From CAG-791 sp963657295 (GTDB lineage Bacteria; Bacillota; Clostridia; Lachnospirales; Lachnospiraceae): a stretch of DNA of 64,000 bases. Of the stretch, positions 42,111 through 49,679 are shown one piece after another. Positions within the stretch are counted from its first letter, which is position 1. Each line of letters starts with the position of its first letter. The stretch lies in the NCBI GenBank assembly GCA_963657295.1, contig CAVKMX010000001.1, positions 3,850 to 67,849 on the forward strand. The letters run 5' to 3'. A program made the translations under genes and the position numbers. The notes beneath the pieces are model-generated. The model was not told where the DNA came from and did no database searches. It saw only the letters and a list, made by a program, of their open reading frames with translations.

Positions 42111-42188
42111 ACAGTAACAGTTACGTTTTGTCTTTGCTTCAGCGGGGGTGCCTTCCGCAATCTGTTTCCCTCGGATTCCCCCGGCGTA

Positions 42189-44474
42189 TTACACCATGCT
42201 CAATGCAATTCGTTTCTTTCCGGTATCGACGGATTCCACCGTCACCTCAACGACGTCTCCCACGCTCACCACTTCCAGGGGATGCCGGACATAGCGCCTT
42301 GACAGCTTTGATATGTGCACCAGGCCGTCCTGATGTACCCCGATGTCCACAAAGGCTCCGAAATCGACGATGTTGCGCACCGTTCCCTTCAGCTGCATCC
42401 CAGGCTTCAGATCCTCCATCGTCAGGACATCCGAGCGCAGAATCGGCGCAGGCATTTCCTCTCTGGGGTCCCGTGCCGGCTTTTCCAGCTCGTCCAGAAT
42501 GTCCTGCAGGGTCAACTCTCCCAGTCCAAGCTCTGCGGCTGTCTGCGGAATCTGTCCCTTCGGCAGCTTCTCCTTCACCCTTCTGAAGCTTTCCCGTGTG
42601 TCGGTCAGGCCAAGGCTCTCCAGGAGCTTCTCCACCGCCCTGTAATTCTCCGGATGCACAGCCGTGCCGTCCAGCGGCTCCTCCCCGTCCCGGATGCGCA
42701 GAAATCCGGCGCATTGTTCAAAGGCCTTGGGCCCCAGCTTCTTCACCTTCAGCAGTTCTCTTCGGCTGCGGAACCTTCCGTTGGCCTCACGATAGGCCAC
42801 AATGTTCTTCGCCAGCGTCTCCGATATGCCGGATACATAGGACAGCAGTGAGAACGATGCCGTGTTCAGATCCACGCCGACACGGTTGACGCAATCCTCC
42901 ACGACGCCGTCCAGCGCCTCATCCAGCTTTTTCTGATTCAGATCATGCTGGTACTGGCCGACCCCCACCGCCTTGGGGTCAATCTTCACCAGCTCTGCCA
43001 GAGGATCCTGCAGGCGCCTTGCCATCGAGGCTGCAGAGCGCTGTCCCACGTCAAACGCAGGAAATTCCTCCGCGGCAAGCTTGCTGGCGCTGTACACCGA
43101 GGCCCCGGCCTCATTGACCACCACATACTGCAGCGGCTTCTCGGAGGGCTTCTCCCTCTCCAGCTCCCGGATGATCTCTACAATAACCTGCTCGGACTCA
43201 CGGCTGGCGGTTCCGTTGCCGAGGCTGATCAGCGTAACATGATCCTTTGCGACCAGTCCCTTGATCACCGCCTTTGCCTCCGCCACTCTGTTCTGCGGAG
43301 CCGTAGGGTAGACCACGGTCGTATCCAGCACCTTCCCCGTAGCATCCACCACCGCGATTTTGCAGCCGGTGCGGAAGGCAGGATCCCAGCCCAGCACCAC
43401 CTGTCCGCCGATCGGCGGCTGCATCAGCAGCTGCTCCAGGTTCCTGCGGAACACATGAATGGCACCGCTCTCCGCCTCCTCCGTAAGGCGATTCCGGATC
43501 TCCCGTTCGATGGAAGGAGCGATCAGACGGTCATAGGCATCCTCCGCCGCCGAGGTCAGCGCCGCCTCGGTATATGGATTGCGGCCGCCGCCTCCTCCGC
43601 TGCTGCGGAAGAGGCCGGCCAGGATGTGCCGACGGATCTCCTCCGACGGCGCATTGATCTTCACGGTGAGATAATTCTCCTTCTCTCCCCGGTTGATCGC
43701 CAGCGTACGATGTCCGGGAAGCTTCGCAACCGGCTCCTCGAATTCGTAATACATCTCGTAAACGCTGCGTCGGTCCTCCCGGGTTCCGTGAACCGAAGAG
43801 GATCGCTTTCCGGCTTCTGCCGTTTTCGTCTGCGTCCCGGCAGCGCCTCTTTTCTTCTCCGCAGCGGTCAGCGTCCCCTTCTTCCAGGTGATTTCCCGAA
43901 TCCATGTGCGCAGCGCCGCATCGTCCGCAATGCGCTCCGCCGCAATGTCCAGTGCGCCCTGCAGGGCCTCCTCCGGCGTGCCGACACGCTGCTCCTCCGG
44001 CACGGAGGCACCGGTCAGGTATTTGACCGCTTCAGTCAAAAGCTCCCGGCGGACCGTTCCCTCCATGATGGCGTCCGCAAACGGCTCCAGTCCTCTGGCC
44101 TTTGCCATGTCAGCCCGGGTCCTTCGCTTTTGCTTATACGGCCGATAGAGATCCTCCACCGCGACCAGCGTCATGGCATCCGAAATTTCTCTGCCAAGCT
44201 GTGCGGTCAGCTTTCCCTGCTCCTCAATGGCGGCAAGGACCTGTTGCTTCCTTTCCTCGAGCCTTCGCAGGGCGAGAAGGCGCTCTCCGAGAAAGCGCAG
44301 CTGCGCATCGTCCAGGGCTCCGGTTGCCTCCTTGCGGTAGCGCGCAATGAAAGGAATCGTATTCCCCTCATCCAGCAGGCGCACCGCTGCCTCCACCTGT
44401 TTCAGCGAAACCCTGCTCCCGTCATGATTCGGCATGTCTGCCATTTCTGCGGCAATCTGCCGTACGATATCCAC
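42189..44474 (-). CDS. tex: Tex-family RNA-binding protein
   Basis: Tex proteins are nucleic-acid-binding factors of uncertain exact role, linked to transcription. The 761-residue chain has the N-terminal Tex region (T-I-P-F-I-A-R-Y-R-K-E-A-T-G), the YqgF-like RNase H fold (L-G-W-D-P-A-F-R-T-G-C-K), the helix-hairpin-helix pair (Y-V-S-G-I-S-E-T-L-A-K-N-I-V) and a C-terminal S1 domain (G-A-F-V-D-I-G-V-H-Q-D-G-L-V-H-I-S). A charged insert of about 30 residues after residue 200 is unusual. Confidence 0.94.
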   Translation of the reverse strand: MDIVRQIAAEMADMPNHDGSRVSLKQVEAAVRLLDEGNTIPFIARYRKEATGALDDAQLRFLGERLLALRRLEERKQQVLAAIEEQGKLTAQLGREISDAMTLVAVEDLYRPYKQKRRTRADMAKARGLEPFADAIMEGTVRRELLTEAVKYLTGASVPEEQRVGTPEEALQGALDIAAERIADDAALRTWIREITWKKGTLTAAEKKRGAAGTQTKTAEAGKRSSSVHGTREDRRSVYEMYYEFEEPVAKLPGHRTLAINRGEKENYLTVKINAPSEEIRRHILAGLFRSSGGGGGRNPYTEAALTSAAEDAYDRLIAPSIEREIRNRLTEEAESGAIHVFRRNLEQLLMQPPIGGQVVLGWDPAFRTGCKIAVVDATGKVLDTTVVYPTAPQNRVAEAKAVIKGLVAKDHVTLISLGNGTASRESEQVIVEIIRELEREKPSEKPLQYVVVNEAGASVYSASKLAAEEFPAFDVGQRSAASMARRLQDPLAELVKIDPKAVGVGQYQHDLNQKKLDEALDGVVEDCVNRVGVDLNTASFSLLSYVSGISETLAKNIVAYREANGRFRSRRELLKVKKLGPKAFEQCAGFLRIRDGEEPLDGTAVHPENYRAVEKLLESLGLTDTRESFRRVKEKLPKGQIPQTAAELGLGELTLQDILDELEKPARDPREEMPAPILRSDVLTMEDLKPGMQLKGTVRNIVDFGAFVDIGVHQDGLVHISKLSRRYVRHPLEVVSVGDVVEVTVESVDTGKKRIALSMV

Positions 44475-44500
44475 TTTGATTCTCCTTCTGTCCGATCGGG

Positions 44501-44545
44501 AAAAGGCCGATCACCCGACAATCGATGCGGTGATCCGCCCCGGCC
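44501..44545 (-). terminator. Probable terminator after the orphan binding-protein gene
   Basis: GGATCACC...GGTGATC with outer GGCC/GGCC pairing, followed by TTTT, directly behind the stop codon at 44546 and before tex. The T-run is short. Confidence 0.55.
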
Positions 44546-45439
44546 TTACTCCTTTGTGATGTCCGAGCCAAAATACTGCTCTGAAAGCTTCGCCAGCGTG
44601 CCGTCCTCCTTCAGCTCCCGGACCGCCTCGTCCACAGCCTCCCGGAAGGATGCGCTCTCATCCCCCTTCCGCATCGGGATGGCCACCTGACTCGCATCCT
44701 CTGTCACCGCCGCAATCTTAATGGCTGCATCGGGCTGCTGGTTCATATAATCATAAATGGACACATCTGCGTTCAGCGTCGCATCCGCCCGTCCGTCCAG
44801 CACATTCTGGATGGTGTCGTTCAGAGTGGAAACCCCCGCCGCGCTGGCCCCATAGCTCTCCGCCAGCTCCATATAGGTCGATCCGATCGAATTGACGGTT
44901 TTCTTTCCGTTCAGATCCTCGAAGCTGTGGATGTCATCGTTATCGGCACGGACAACCAGCGCCGTATGAATGTAGCCATAGGGCTCTGAGAAATCGTACT
45001 TCTCCGAACGCTCCTCGGTAATCTCCACGCCGTTTACCACCATGTCGTAGCGGCCGTCATCCAGTCCCGCGAACAGGGACTCCCACGGCGCCTCTACAAT
45101 TTCCACCTCAACACCCAGCTTCTCTCCGATCGCCCTGGCCGTATCTGCGTCAAAGCCGATGACCTCATTGGAGTCGGTGTCATGATAAGACCAGGGAGCC
45201 CAGTCCCCCTCCATACCGACCACCAGCTTCCCGGCGCTCTGCACCTCGCTCAGCTGTCCCTCTGCAGCCTCCGCAGCCGAAGCCCCCTGATCTGCCTTCG
45301 CTTCCGTGTCCTCCGCTGCCTCCTCTTTCCCGGCAGCCGGCGCAGCGGATGTACCCGCAGCGCTGCCGCTCCCGCAGCCTGCCAGGACCGTCATTGCAAT
45401 GCCCGCCGACAAAACCGCCGGCAATACTCTTCTCTTCAT
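44546..45439 (-). CDS. Amino-acid-type ABC transporter solute-binding lipoprotein (family 3)
   Basis: The 297-residue protein has a signal peptide with an L-A-G-C-G lipobox, an Ala/Glu-rich linker, and the family 3 pattern G-K-L-V-V-G-M-E-G-D-W-A-P-W-S-Y, I-G-F-D-A-D, P-W-E-S-L-F-A-G-L-D and Y-D-M-V-V-N-G-V-E-I-T. GGGAGGAG precedes the ATG. It has its own terminator and no permease or ATPase beside it, so it is an orphan; partners could be the ATPase at 63167 or the system at 52750. The ligand cannot be read from sequence. Confidence 0.88.
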   Translation of the reverse strand: MKRRVLPAVLSAGIAMTVLAGCGSGSAAGTSAAPAAGKEEAAEDTEAKADQGASAAEAAEGQLSEVQSAGKLVVGMEGDWAPWSYHDTDSNEVIGFDADTARAIGEKLGVEVEIVEAPWESLFAGLDDGRYDMVVNGVEITEERSEKYDFSEPYGYIHTALVVRADNDDIHSFEDLNGKKTVNSIGSTYMELAESYGASAAGVSTLNDTIQNVLDGRADATLNADVSIYDYMNQQPDAAIKIAAVTEDASQVAIPMRKGDESASFREAVDEAVRELKEDGTLAKLSEQYFGSDITKE

Positions 45440-45529
45440 TCTGTTCTCCTCCCTTTTCTTCCGTTATCCTTCTGAGAAAGATCCGATCGTTTCTTTCCCG
45501 CGGAAGCCCGCCGCCTCTGCCTGCAGACT

Positions 45530-46288
45530 TCAGCACATCATGCCGCCCCGCGGGTATCCGCCGCCGCAGCAGAGTCCTCCGCCGCCGCAGCAAAGATTCA
45601 ATGCGGCATTCAGAAGGCACAGCCGCAGGCACCAGTTGGCTGTGCTGACCGAGCCGCCTCCGTAGGTATATTGCCGTTCCTGATACCAGCTGCTGCCGGA
45701 ATTCAGCCGACTGACAAGATTCTGATAGGTCTGATTGGACGGCTCCATCTGTGCCGCTGTCTGCGCGTGCTGCTGTGCCAGAACGTTGTTCCCCAACCCG
45801 GAATTCGCAATGGCACTGTAATAGTACCATTGTGCCGTATGATTCGGGATGCTGCCCAGCACATTCAGAGCCTCCCGATAATGTCTGCTGTTGATATAGT
45901 TCGCCGCAGCCTGCATGCGGATCGAGTCCTGATCCTGGTCCTGCCTTTGATAGCTGCGCTGCCCGCCCGTATATCCGCCGAAGCCGCCGAAAAATTCATT
46001 CCAGAAATCGCCGTACTCCTCCTGCCAGGCGCTGTCCGCCCTGCCGTAGGCACCGGAGGACTCGGAGCTGCCGGAGGCGCCGGACGATGCATAGGGATGC
46101 TGACGTTCATACAGAATCTGCTTGTAAGCTGCCTGAACCTCCTTGAATTTCTCCTCCGCCTGTGCCTTGTTGGGGTTGTTGATGTTGGCGTCCGGGTGAT
46201 ACTTCCTCGACAGCGTGCGATAGGCCTTCTTGATCTCATCGTCCGTCGCCGTACGTGAAACACCCAGAATTTGATACGGATCAGACAT
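45530..46288 (-). CDS. J-domain protein with Cys/Gly-rich tail
   Basis: The N-terminal 70 residues form a J-domain (P-Y-Q-I-L-G-V, K-K-A-Y-R-T-L-S-R-K-Y-H-P-D-A-N with the H-P-D motif), which should stimulate a DnaK ATPase. A Gly/Ser and Gln-rich region follows, then TPR-like helices and a C-terminal tail with two C-C-G-G-G blocks, a C-C pair in L-C-L-L and M-M-C. It lacks the DnaJ zinc domain and substrate-binding domain. The start at 46288 overlaps the DUF5685 stop; in-frame ATGs upstream lie inside that gene. The tail could bind metal or be lipid-modified; that is inference. Confidence 0.85.
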   Translation of the reverse strand: MSDPYQILGVSRTATDDEIKKAYRTLSRKYHPDANINNPNKAQAEEKFKEVQAAYKQILYERQHPYASSGASGSSESSGAYGRADSAWQEEYGDFWNEFFGGFGGYTGGQRSYQRQDQDQDSIRMQAAANYINSRHYREALNVLGSIPNHTAQWYYYSAIANSGLGNNVLAQQHAQTAAQMEPSNQTYQNLVSRLNSGSSWYQERQYTYGGGSVSTANWCLRLCLLNAALNLCCGGGGLCCGGGYPRGGMMC

Positions 46289-47132
46289 TCCGTCGACCAT
46301 CCTTTCCTGCATTGCTCTTTTTATTCCGCACGATATTATATCGGGTCCATACCCCGGAGTACAGAATGTTGCGCATGATCGGCAGCAGCTCCACGCACGG
46401 CAGCAGCTCAAAGGCCTCACAGCTGCGGGAAATCATCATCGTGAGGATCTGATGGCAATAATCCTCATAATCCGCGCGGTCTGCCAGAGGCCGCAGCGGA
46501 TTATAGCTGCCGTTCCGGATGTCTTTCTCCAGATCATCATAGGCATCCATGATGTAAATGAACTTTCCGAGATAGAATCCCATCCGGCGAAGCGGTGTTT
46601 CCCAGTCATCCTCCTTTACGGCGAAAAGCTCTGCCATGATGTCGCCGAAATATCCCGCCATCCTGTCGATGTCTGTTTCGTTCTGCTCTTCCGCCGCATG
46701 AAGCTTGTCCAGCCGATCCTTGATCACTGCCGCCTTGTGTCCGTAATCCACGGCTGCACGGCCGCTGCGTCCCTTCAGCAGCCCGGCGAGCAGGAGCTTC
46801 CGCACCTTGTGCTCATCCTTCCAATCGTCCTCACTCGCATAGTAGGACAGGATCAGATTCATGTCGGCCGCGTAATCGGTGAACGCATTGCATCGGACCG
46901 CATGGCTTTCCAGCGGATGGGCAAGGCATCGGGTCCTCCCCTCCTCATCCTCAGCATCGTACAGGTCCGTCAAAAGGAGAATCAGAAACGTCATGTCATA
47001 GCTCAGCGTCATCTGTCCCGGAAGGCCGTATTTCTCCCTCAGCCTTTTGCAGAAGCCGCAGTAGTAGGAGCGATAGAGTCCTACCTCCCGCACTTTCAGC
47101 TCCTGCTCATTGATCACCACATAACCGAACAT
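46281..47132 (-). CDS. DUF5685 family protein
   Basis: The 283-residue protein begins F-G-Y-V-V-I-N-E-Q-E-L-K and has Y-Y-C-G-F-C-K-R-L-R-E-K-Y-G near residue 27, with the C-x-x-C pair conserved in what I recognise as DUF5685. The rest is helical with several acidic clusters. No function is established for the family. The ATG lies two bases beyond the zinc-ribbon stop, and the gene overlaps the J-domain gene by eight bases, so the three genes form one tightly coupled operon. Confidence 0.75.
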   Translation of the reverse strand: MFGYVVINEQELKVREVGLYRSYYCGFCKRLREKYGLPGQMTLSYDMTFLILLLTDLYDAEDEEGRTRCLAHPLESHAVRCNAFTDYAADMNLILSYYASEDDWKDEHKVRKLLLAGLLKGRSGRAAVDYGHKAAVIKDRLDKLHAAEEQNETDIDRMAGYFGDIMAELFAVKEDDWETPLRRMGFYLGKFIYIMDAYDDLEKDIRNGSYNPLRPLADRADYEDYCHQILTMMISRSCEAFELLPCVELLPIMRNILYSGVWTRYNIVRNKKSNAGKDGRRNV

Positions 47133-47133
47133 A

Positions 47134-47610
47134 TCAGGACCTCTTCGGAAACTCCTTGCCGCATTTCGGGCAGCGCACAATGATCTTGCCTTTTCCCTTC
47201 GGAATCCGGATCTTCTGTCCGCACTGCGGGCATTTGAAAATGTGGAAGCCTGCGTTGCGCCTGCGCTGGTCGGACCAGCGCCGCAGCTTCTCCCCCGGCA
47301 TCCGCAGCACGGCGCCTGCCGATCGGCCGAAGCTCCCCAGCATTCTGCCGAAGCCGCCGTTTCGAAGCCTTGCCGTCACCTCCAGGTATTTCTGATTCTC
47401 CTGATAACGCCGCGCAATGTTCCTCGAGAACATGCGGAAATACATGTAAATCAGCAAAAACGTGGAAATCCACCACAAAAGAGAAGAGCCGAAAAACAGG
47501 TTCAGAATCACCACAGCCAGCAGGACCCATGCAAGGAACTGATTGAAGCGGTCTGTTCCGTAGCGTCCCTGCATAAAGCGGATGAATTTGTAGCGAAGTC
47601 GTTCCAACAT
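47134..47610 (-). CDS. Membrane-anchored zinc-ribbon protein
   Basis: The 158-residue protein has two adjacent hydrophobic segments (W-V-L-L-A-V-V-I-L-N-L-F-F and I-S-T-F-L-L-I-Y-M-Y-F) near the N-terminus, a basic helical middle, and a C-terminal rubredoxin-like zinc ribbon C-P-Q-C-G-x(14)-C-P-K-C-G. It therefore sits in the membrane with the ribbon probably in the cytoplasm. AGGACAG lies before the ATG at 47610. It leads the operon with DUF5685 and the J-domain protein. Confidence 0.75.
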   Translation of the reverse strand: MLERLRYKFIRFMQGRYGTDRFNQFLAWVLLAVVILNLFFGSSLLWWISTFLLIYMYFRMFSRNIARRYQENQKYLEVTARLRNGGFGRMLGSFGRSAGAVLRMPGEKLRRWSDQRRRNAGFHIFKCPQCGQKIRIPKGKGKIIVRCPKCGKEFPKRS

Positions 47611-47737
47611 GGCCGGCTGTCCTTTCTGCATGCCCGTGAATGCCGTTCCGGCACTCCCTCTCGCGGGCACCTTCCGTGTTAAATTTCCTGCCGCCCGTCG
47701 GCGGCAGCTCCCGTCAGTTACACGTTTTCGTAACTAT

Positions 47738-47880
47738 TCAGCACCCATCTCGAATTTGCTTCGCAAATCCTCGATGCGGCTGGCCAGAGGTCCTTCGGAC
47801 CTTGGCCGCCTGCCAATTTCAATCGTGAATATGCCTGCAAGCAGTCAATTCACGTTGAAATGTGGCAGGTGCTGAACAGA
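47738..47880. repeat. Modular palindromic repeat, copy 2 (full length)
   Basis: The 143-base element is bounded by CAGCACC and GGTGCTG inverted ends. Inside are three hairpins: GAATTTGC/GCAAATC, GGCCAGAGGTCC-TTCG-GGACCTTGGCC, and TTTCAATCGTGAA...TTCACGTTGAAA. It lies between the zinc-ribbon operon and rplT. No open frame lies within, so it is a non-coding mobile or structural element. Confidence 0.75.
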
Positions 47881-47943
47881 TACACGTTTTCATTGTAAAT
47901 TTCGTCCATTCAAATGCAATGAAGTAATATCAAAAAGACTATT

Positions 47944-47992
47944 AAAAAAAACTAAAGAGAGGACGCGTCCTCCCGGACCTCGTCCTCTCCTT
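47944..47992 (-). terminator. Intrinsic terminator of the infC-rpmI-rplT operon
   Basis: GAGAGGACG...CGTCCTCTC and a T-rich stretch (TTTAGTTTTTTT) on the minus strand, just behind rplT. Confidence 0.85.
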
Positions 47993-48020
47993 CTGGAATC
48001 TCTGCTGCAGCTCTGCGGAT

Positions 48021-48377
48021 TTACTGCACGCTCTTCTTGGCGACCTCTGCCAGAGCGGCAAAGCCGTTCGCATCATTGACAGCCATCTCTGCCAGCATCT
48101 TGCGGTTGATGTCCACACCGGCAACCTTGAGGCCGTGCATCAGCTGGCTGTAGGAAAGGCCGTTGATGCGGGCAGCTGCATTGATACGGGCGATCCAAAG
48201 GGACCGCATATCTCTTTTGCGCAGCTTTCTGCCCTCAAATGCAGAATTCTGCGCGCGCATAACGGACTGCTTGGCTACTCTGTACTGGCTGGATCTTGCT
48301 CCTCTGTAGCCCTTTGCGAGCTTCAGAACTCTGTTGTGCTTCTTCTTGGCGTTCAAACCGCCCTTAATTCTTGCCAT
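48021..48377 (-). CDS. rplT: 50S ribosomal protein L20
   Basis: L20 binds 23S rRNA early in 50S assembly. The 118-residue protein begins A-R-I-K-G-G-L-N-A-K-K-K-H and contains R-N-S-A-F-like basic segments and L-W-I-A-R-I-N-A-A-A-R. It is normal in length and is the last gene of the infC-rpmI-rplT operon; in Firmicutes L20 can repress this operon by binding its leader. Confidence 0.96.
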   Translation of the reverse strand: MARIKGGLNAKKKHNRVLKLAKGYRGARSSQYRVAKQSVMRAQNSAFEGRKLRKRDMRSLWIARINAAARINGLSYSQLMHGLKVAGVDINRKMLAEMAVNDANGFAALAEVAKKSVQ

Positions 48378-48420
48378 CTTCTGTATCCTCCATCAAACTC
48401 GTTACTCTCATGCACCCGTA

Positions 48421-48618
48421 TCAGAGGTAAGGCATGATCTTCTTCATGTTCTTTACGTTCGTTGCATCCGTAACTGCAGGCTGACGAAGGTTTCTCTTTC
48501 TCTTCGTGGTCTTCTTGGTAAGGATGTGGCTCTTATAAGCCTTGCTGCGAATCAGCTTACCATTTCCGCTGAGTTTGAAGCGCTTTGCAGCGGATCTGTT
48601 GGTTTTCATTCTGGGCAT
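48421..48618 (-). CDS. rpmI: 50S ribosomal protein L35
   Basis: The 65-residue protein reads P-R-M-K-T-N-R-S-A-A-K-R-F-K at the start and has the K-S-H-I-L-T-K-K-T-T-K-R-K-R-N-L-R segment of L35. AAGGAGGAACG precedes the ATG at 48618, so an upstream in-frame ATG at 48651 is rejected. Confidence 0.95.
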   Translation of the reverse strand: MPRMKTNRSAAKRFKLSGNGKLIRSKAYKSHILTKKTTKRKRNLRQPAVTDATNVKNMKKIMPYL

Positions 48619-48740
48619 AGTACGTTCCTCCTTCTGATCCGGTTCATGCACCGGTCTGTTCTATTCAGATCACAGTCCCTGCGCGTACTCCTGCATGGGC
48701 TGTCATCATCCAACTCGTTTCCCGCAGCTGCGAAGATCCT

Positions 48741-49286
48741 TCAGTTCTTCTTCTGCACGAGAAACAGAGACATGGACCTTCCTTCCACCTTCGGTGCCTT
48801 ATCCACCACCGCGATGTCCACCAGAGAATTGGCAAAATCCGTCAGGATATGAACGCTCTCGTTCATATGTGCCATCTCACGGCCGCGGAAACGGATGGTC
48901 ACCTTTACGCGGTCCCCGCGCTCCAGGAACTTTCTCGCAGCGCCGACCTTCGTGTTCAGGTCATTCTGATCGATGTTGGGAGACATGCGGATTTCCTTGA
49001 TCTCCACCACATGCTGCTTCTTCTTCGCTTCCTTTTCCTTCCGAAGCTTCTCGTACTTAAACTTTCCGTAATCGATGATGCGGCATACCGGCGGCTGCGC
49101 GGTGGCTGCAATCAATACGAGATCAAGCTCGGCATCGCGTGCCATGCGAAGAGCCTGCTCTGTCGGCATCACGCCAAGCTGCTCCCCGTCCGAACCGATG
49201 ACGCGGATTTCTCTGTCGCGGATCTGCTCATTGATGGGCGCCTCCGGTCTGCGCTGTTGTCTGCGATTGTAGTTGTTGTTATTAAT
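48741..49286 (-). CDS. infC: Translation initiation factor IF-3 with ATT start codon
   Basis: IF-3 keeps 30S subunits free and proofreads the start codon. The frame contains the N-terminal domain A-P-I-N-E-Q-I-R-D-R-E-I-R-V-I-G and the C-terminal domain K-E-I-R-M-S-P-N-I-D. An ATG-initiated reading (49172 or 49169) would remove the N-terminal domain. The ATT at 49286, preceded by GGAGGGGAAGAG, gives a normal 181-residue protein. An AUU start is the known device by which E. coli infC is autoregulated, and its presence here suggests the same. Confidence 0.93.
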   Translation of the reverse strand: MNNNNYNRRQQRRPEAPINEQIRDREIRVIGSDGEQLGVMPTEQALRMARDAELDLVLIAATAQPPVCRIIDYGKFKYEKLRKEKEAKKKQHVVEIKEIRMSPNIDQNDLNTKVGAARKFLERGDRVKVTIRFRGREMAHMNESVHILTDFANSLVDIAVVDKAPKVEGRSMSLFLVQKKN

Positions 49287-49679
49287 TGCTCTTCCCTCCC
49301 CTGAGAAAAAGAAAAACCGACGGCAGAGCTCCCACCGTCAGTTCACAATCCGCAGTACACCGCAGCGCTGTCCGATTCGGAAACGGACGCCGCCGTTCGT
49401 CTCCTCATTCTGCACCTGCGCTGCCTCTGTCTGCATCCCGCTGCATACACAGCAGACACTGCTGCCGAATCCCGGACAGGCGCTCCCGCCTTCCTGATCT
49501 CCTCCCTGACGGAGGATCGGATCCGACCGCTCTCATGTCTGTATGCGCGCCCGACGGGCCGCAGACAAATCCGCGTATCTCATGAACTCTGCCGACGCCG
49601 ACGCGGATCAGAATCCGCCGGACCGGTCAGGTGAGAGTCTCCCGCAGCGAACTGCGGAGCTCTGCTTGCTGTTGTCTGA
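49287..49679 (-). promoter_or_regulatory. Leader of the infC-rpmI-rplT operon, with no clear promoter box
   Basis: The 390-base space between asnB and infC holds several hairpins and the attenuator at 49306-49341, and no convincing gene. It is where an L20-type ribosomal-protein leader would be expected. A hairpin CCGCAG-TTCG-CTGCGG at about 49640-49660 may end the asnB message. I could not single out a sigma-A promoter. Confidence 0.45.
49306..49341 (-). terminator. Attenuator hairpin just before infC
   Basis: CTGACGG...CCGTCGG followed by TTTTTCTTTTT on the minus strand. It ends only about five bases before the infC ribosome binding site, which is unusual for a simple terminator and fits a regulated leader. 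Confidence 0.8.
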
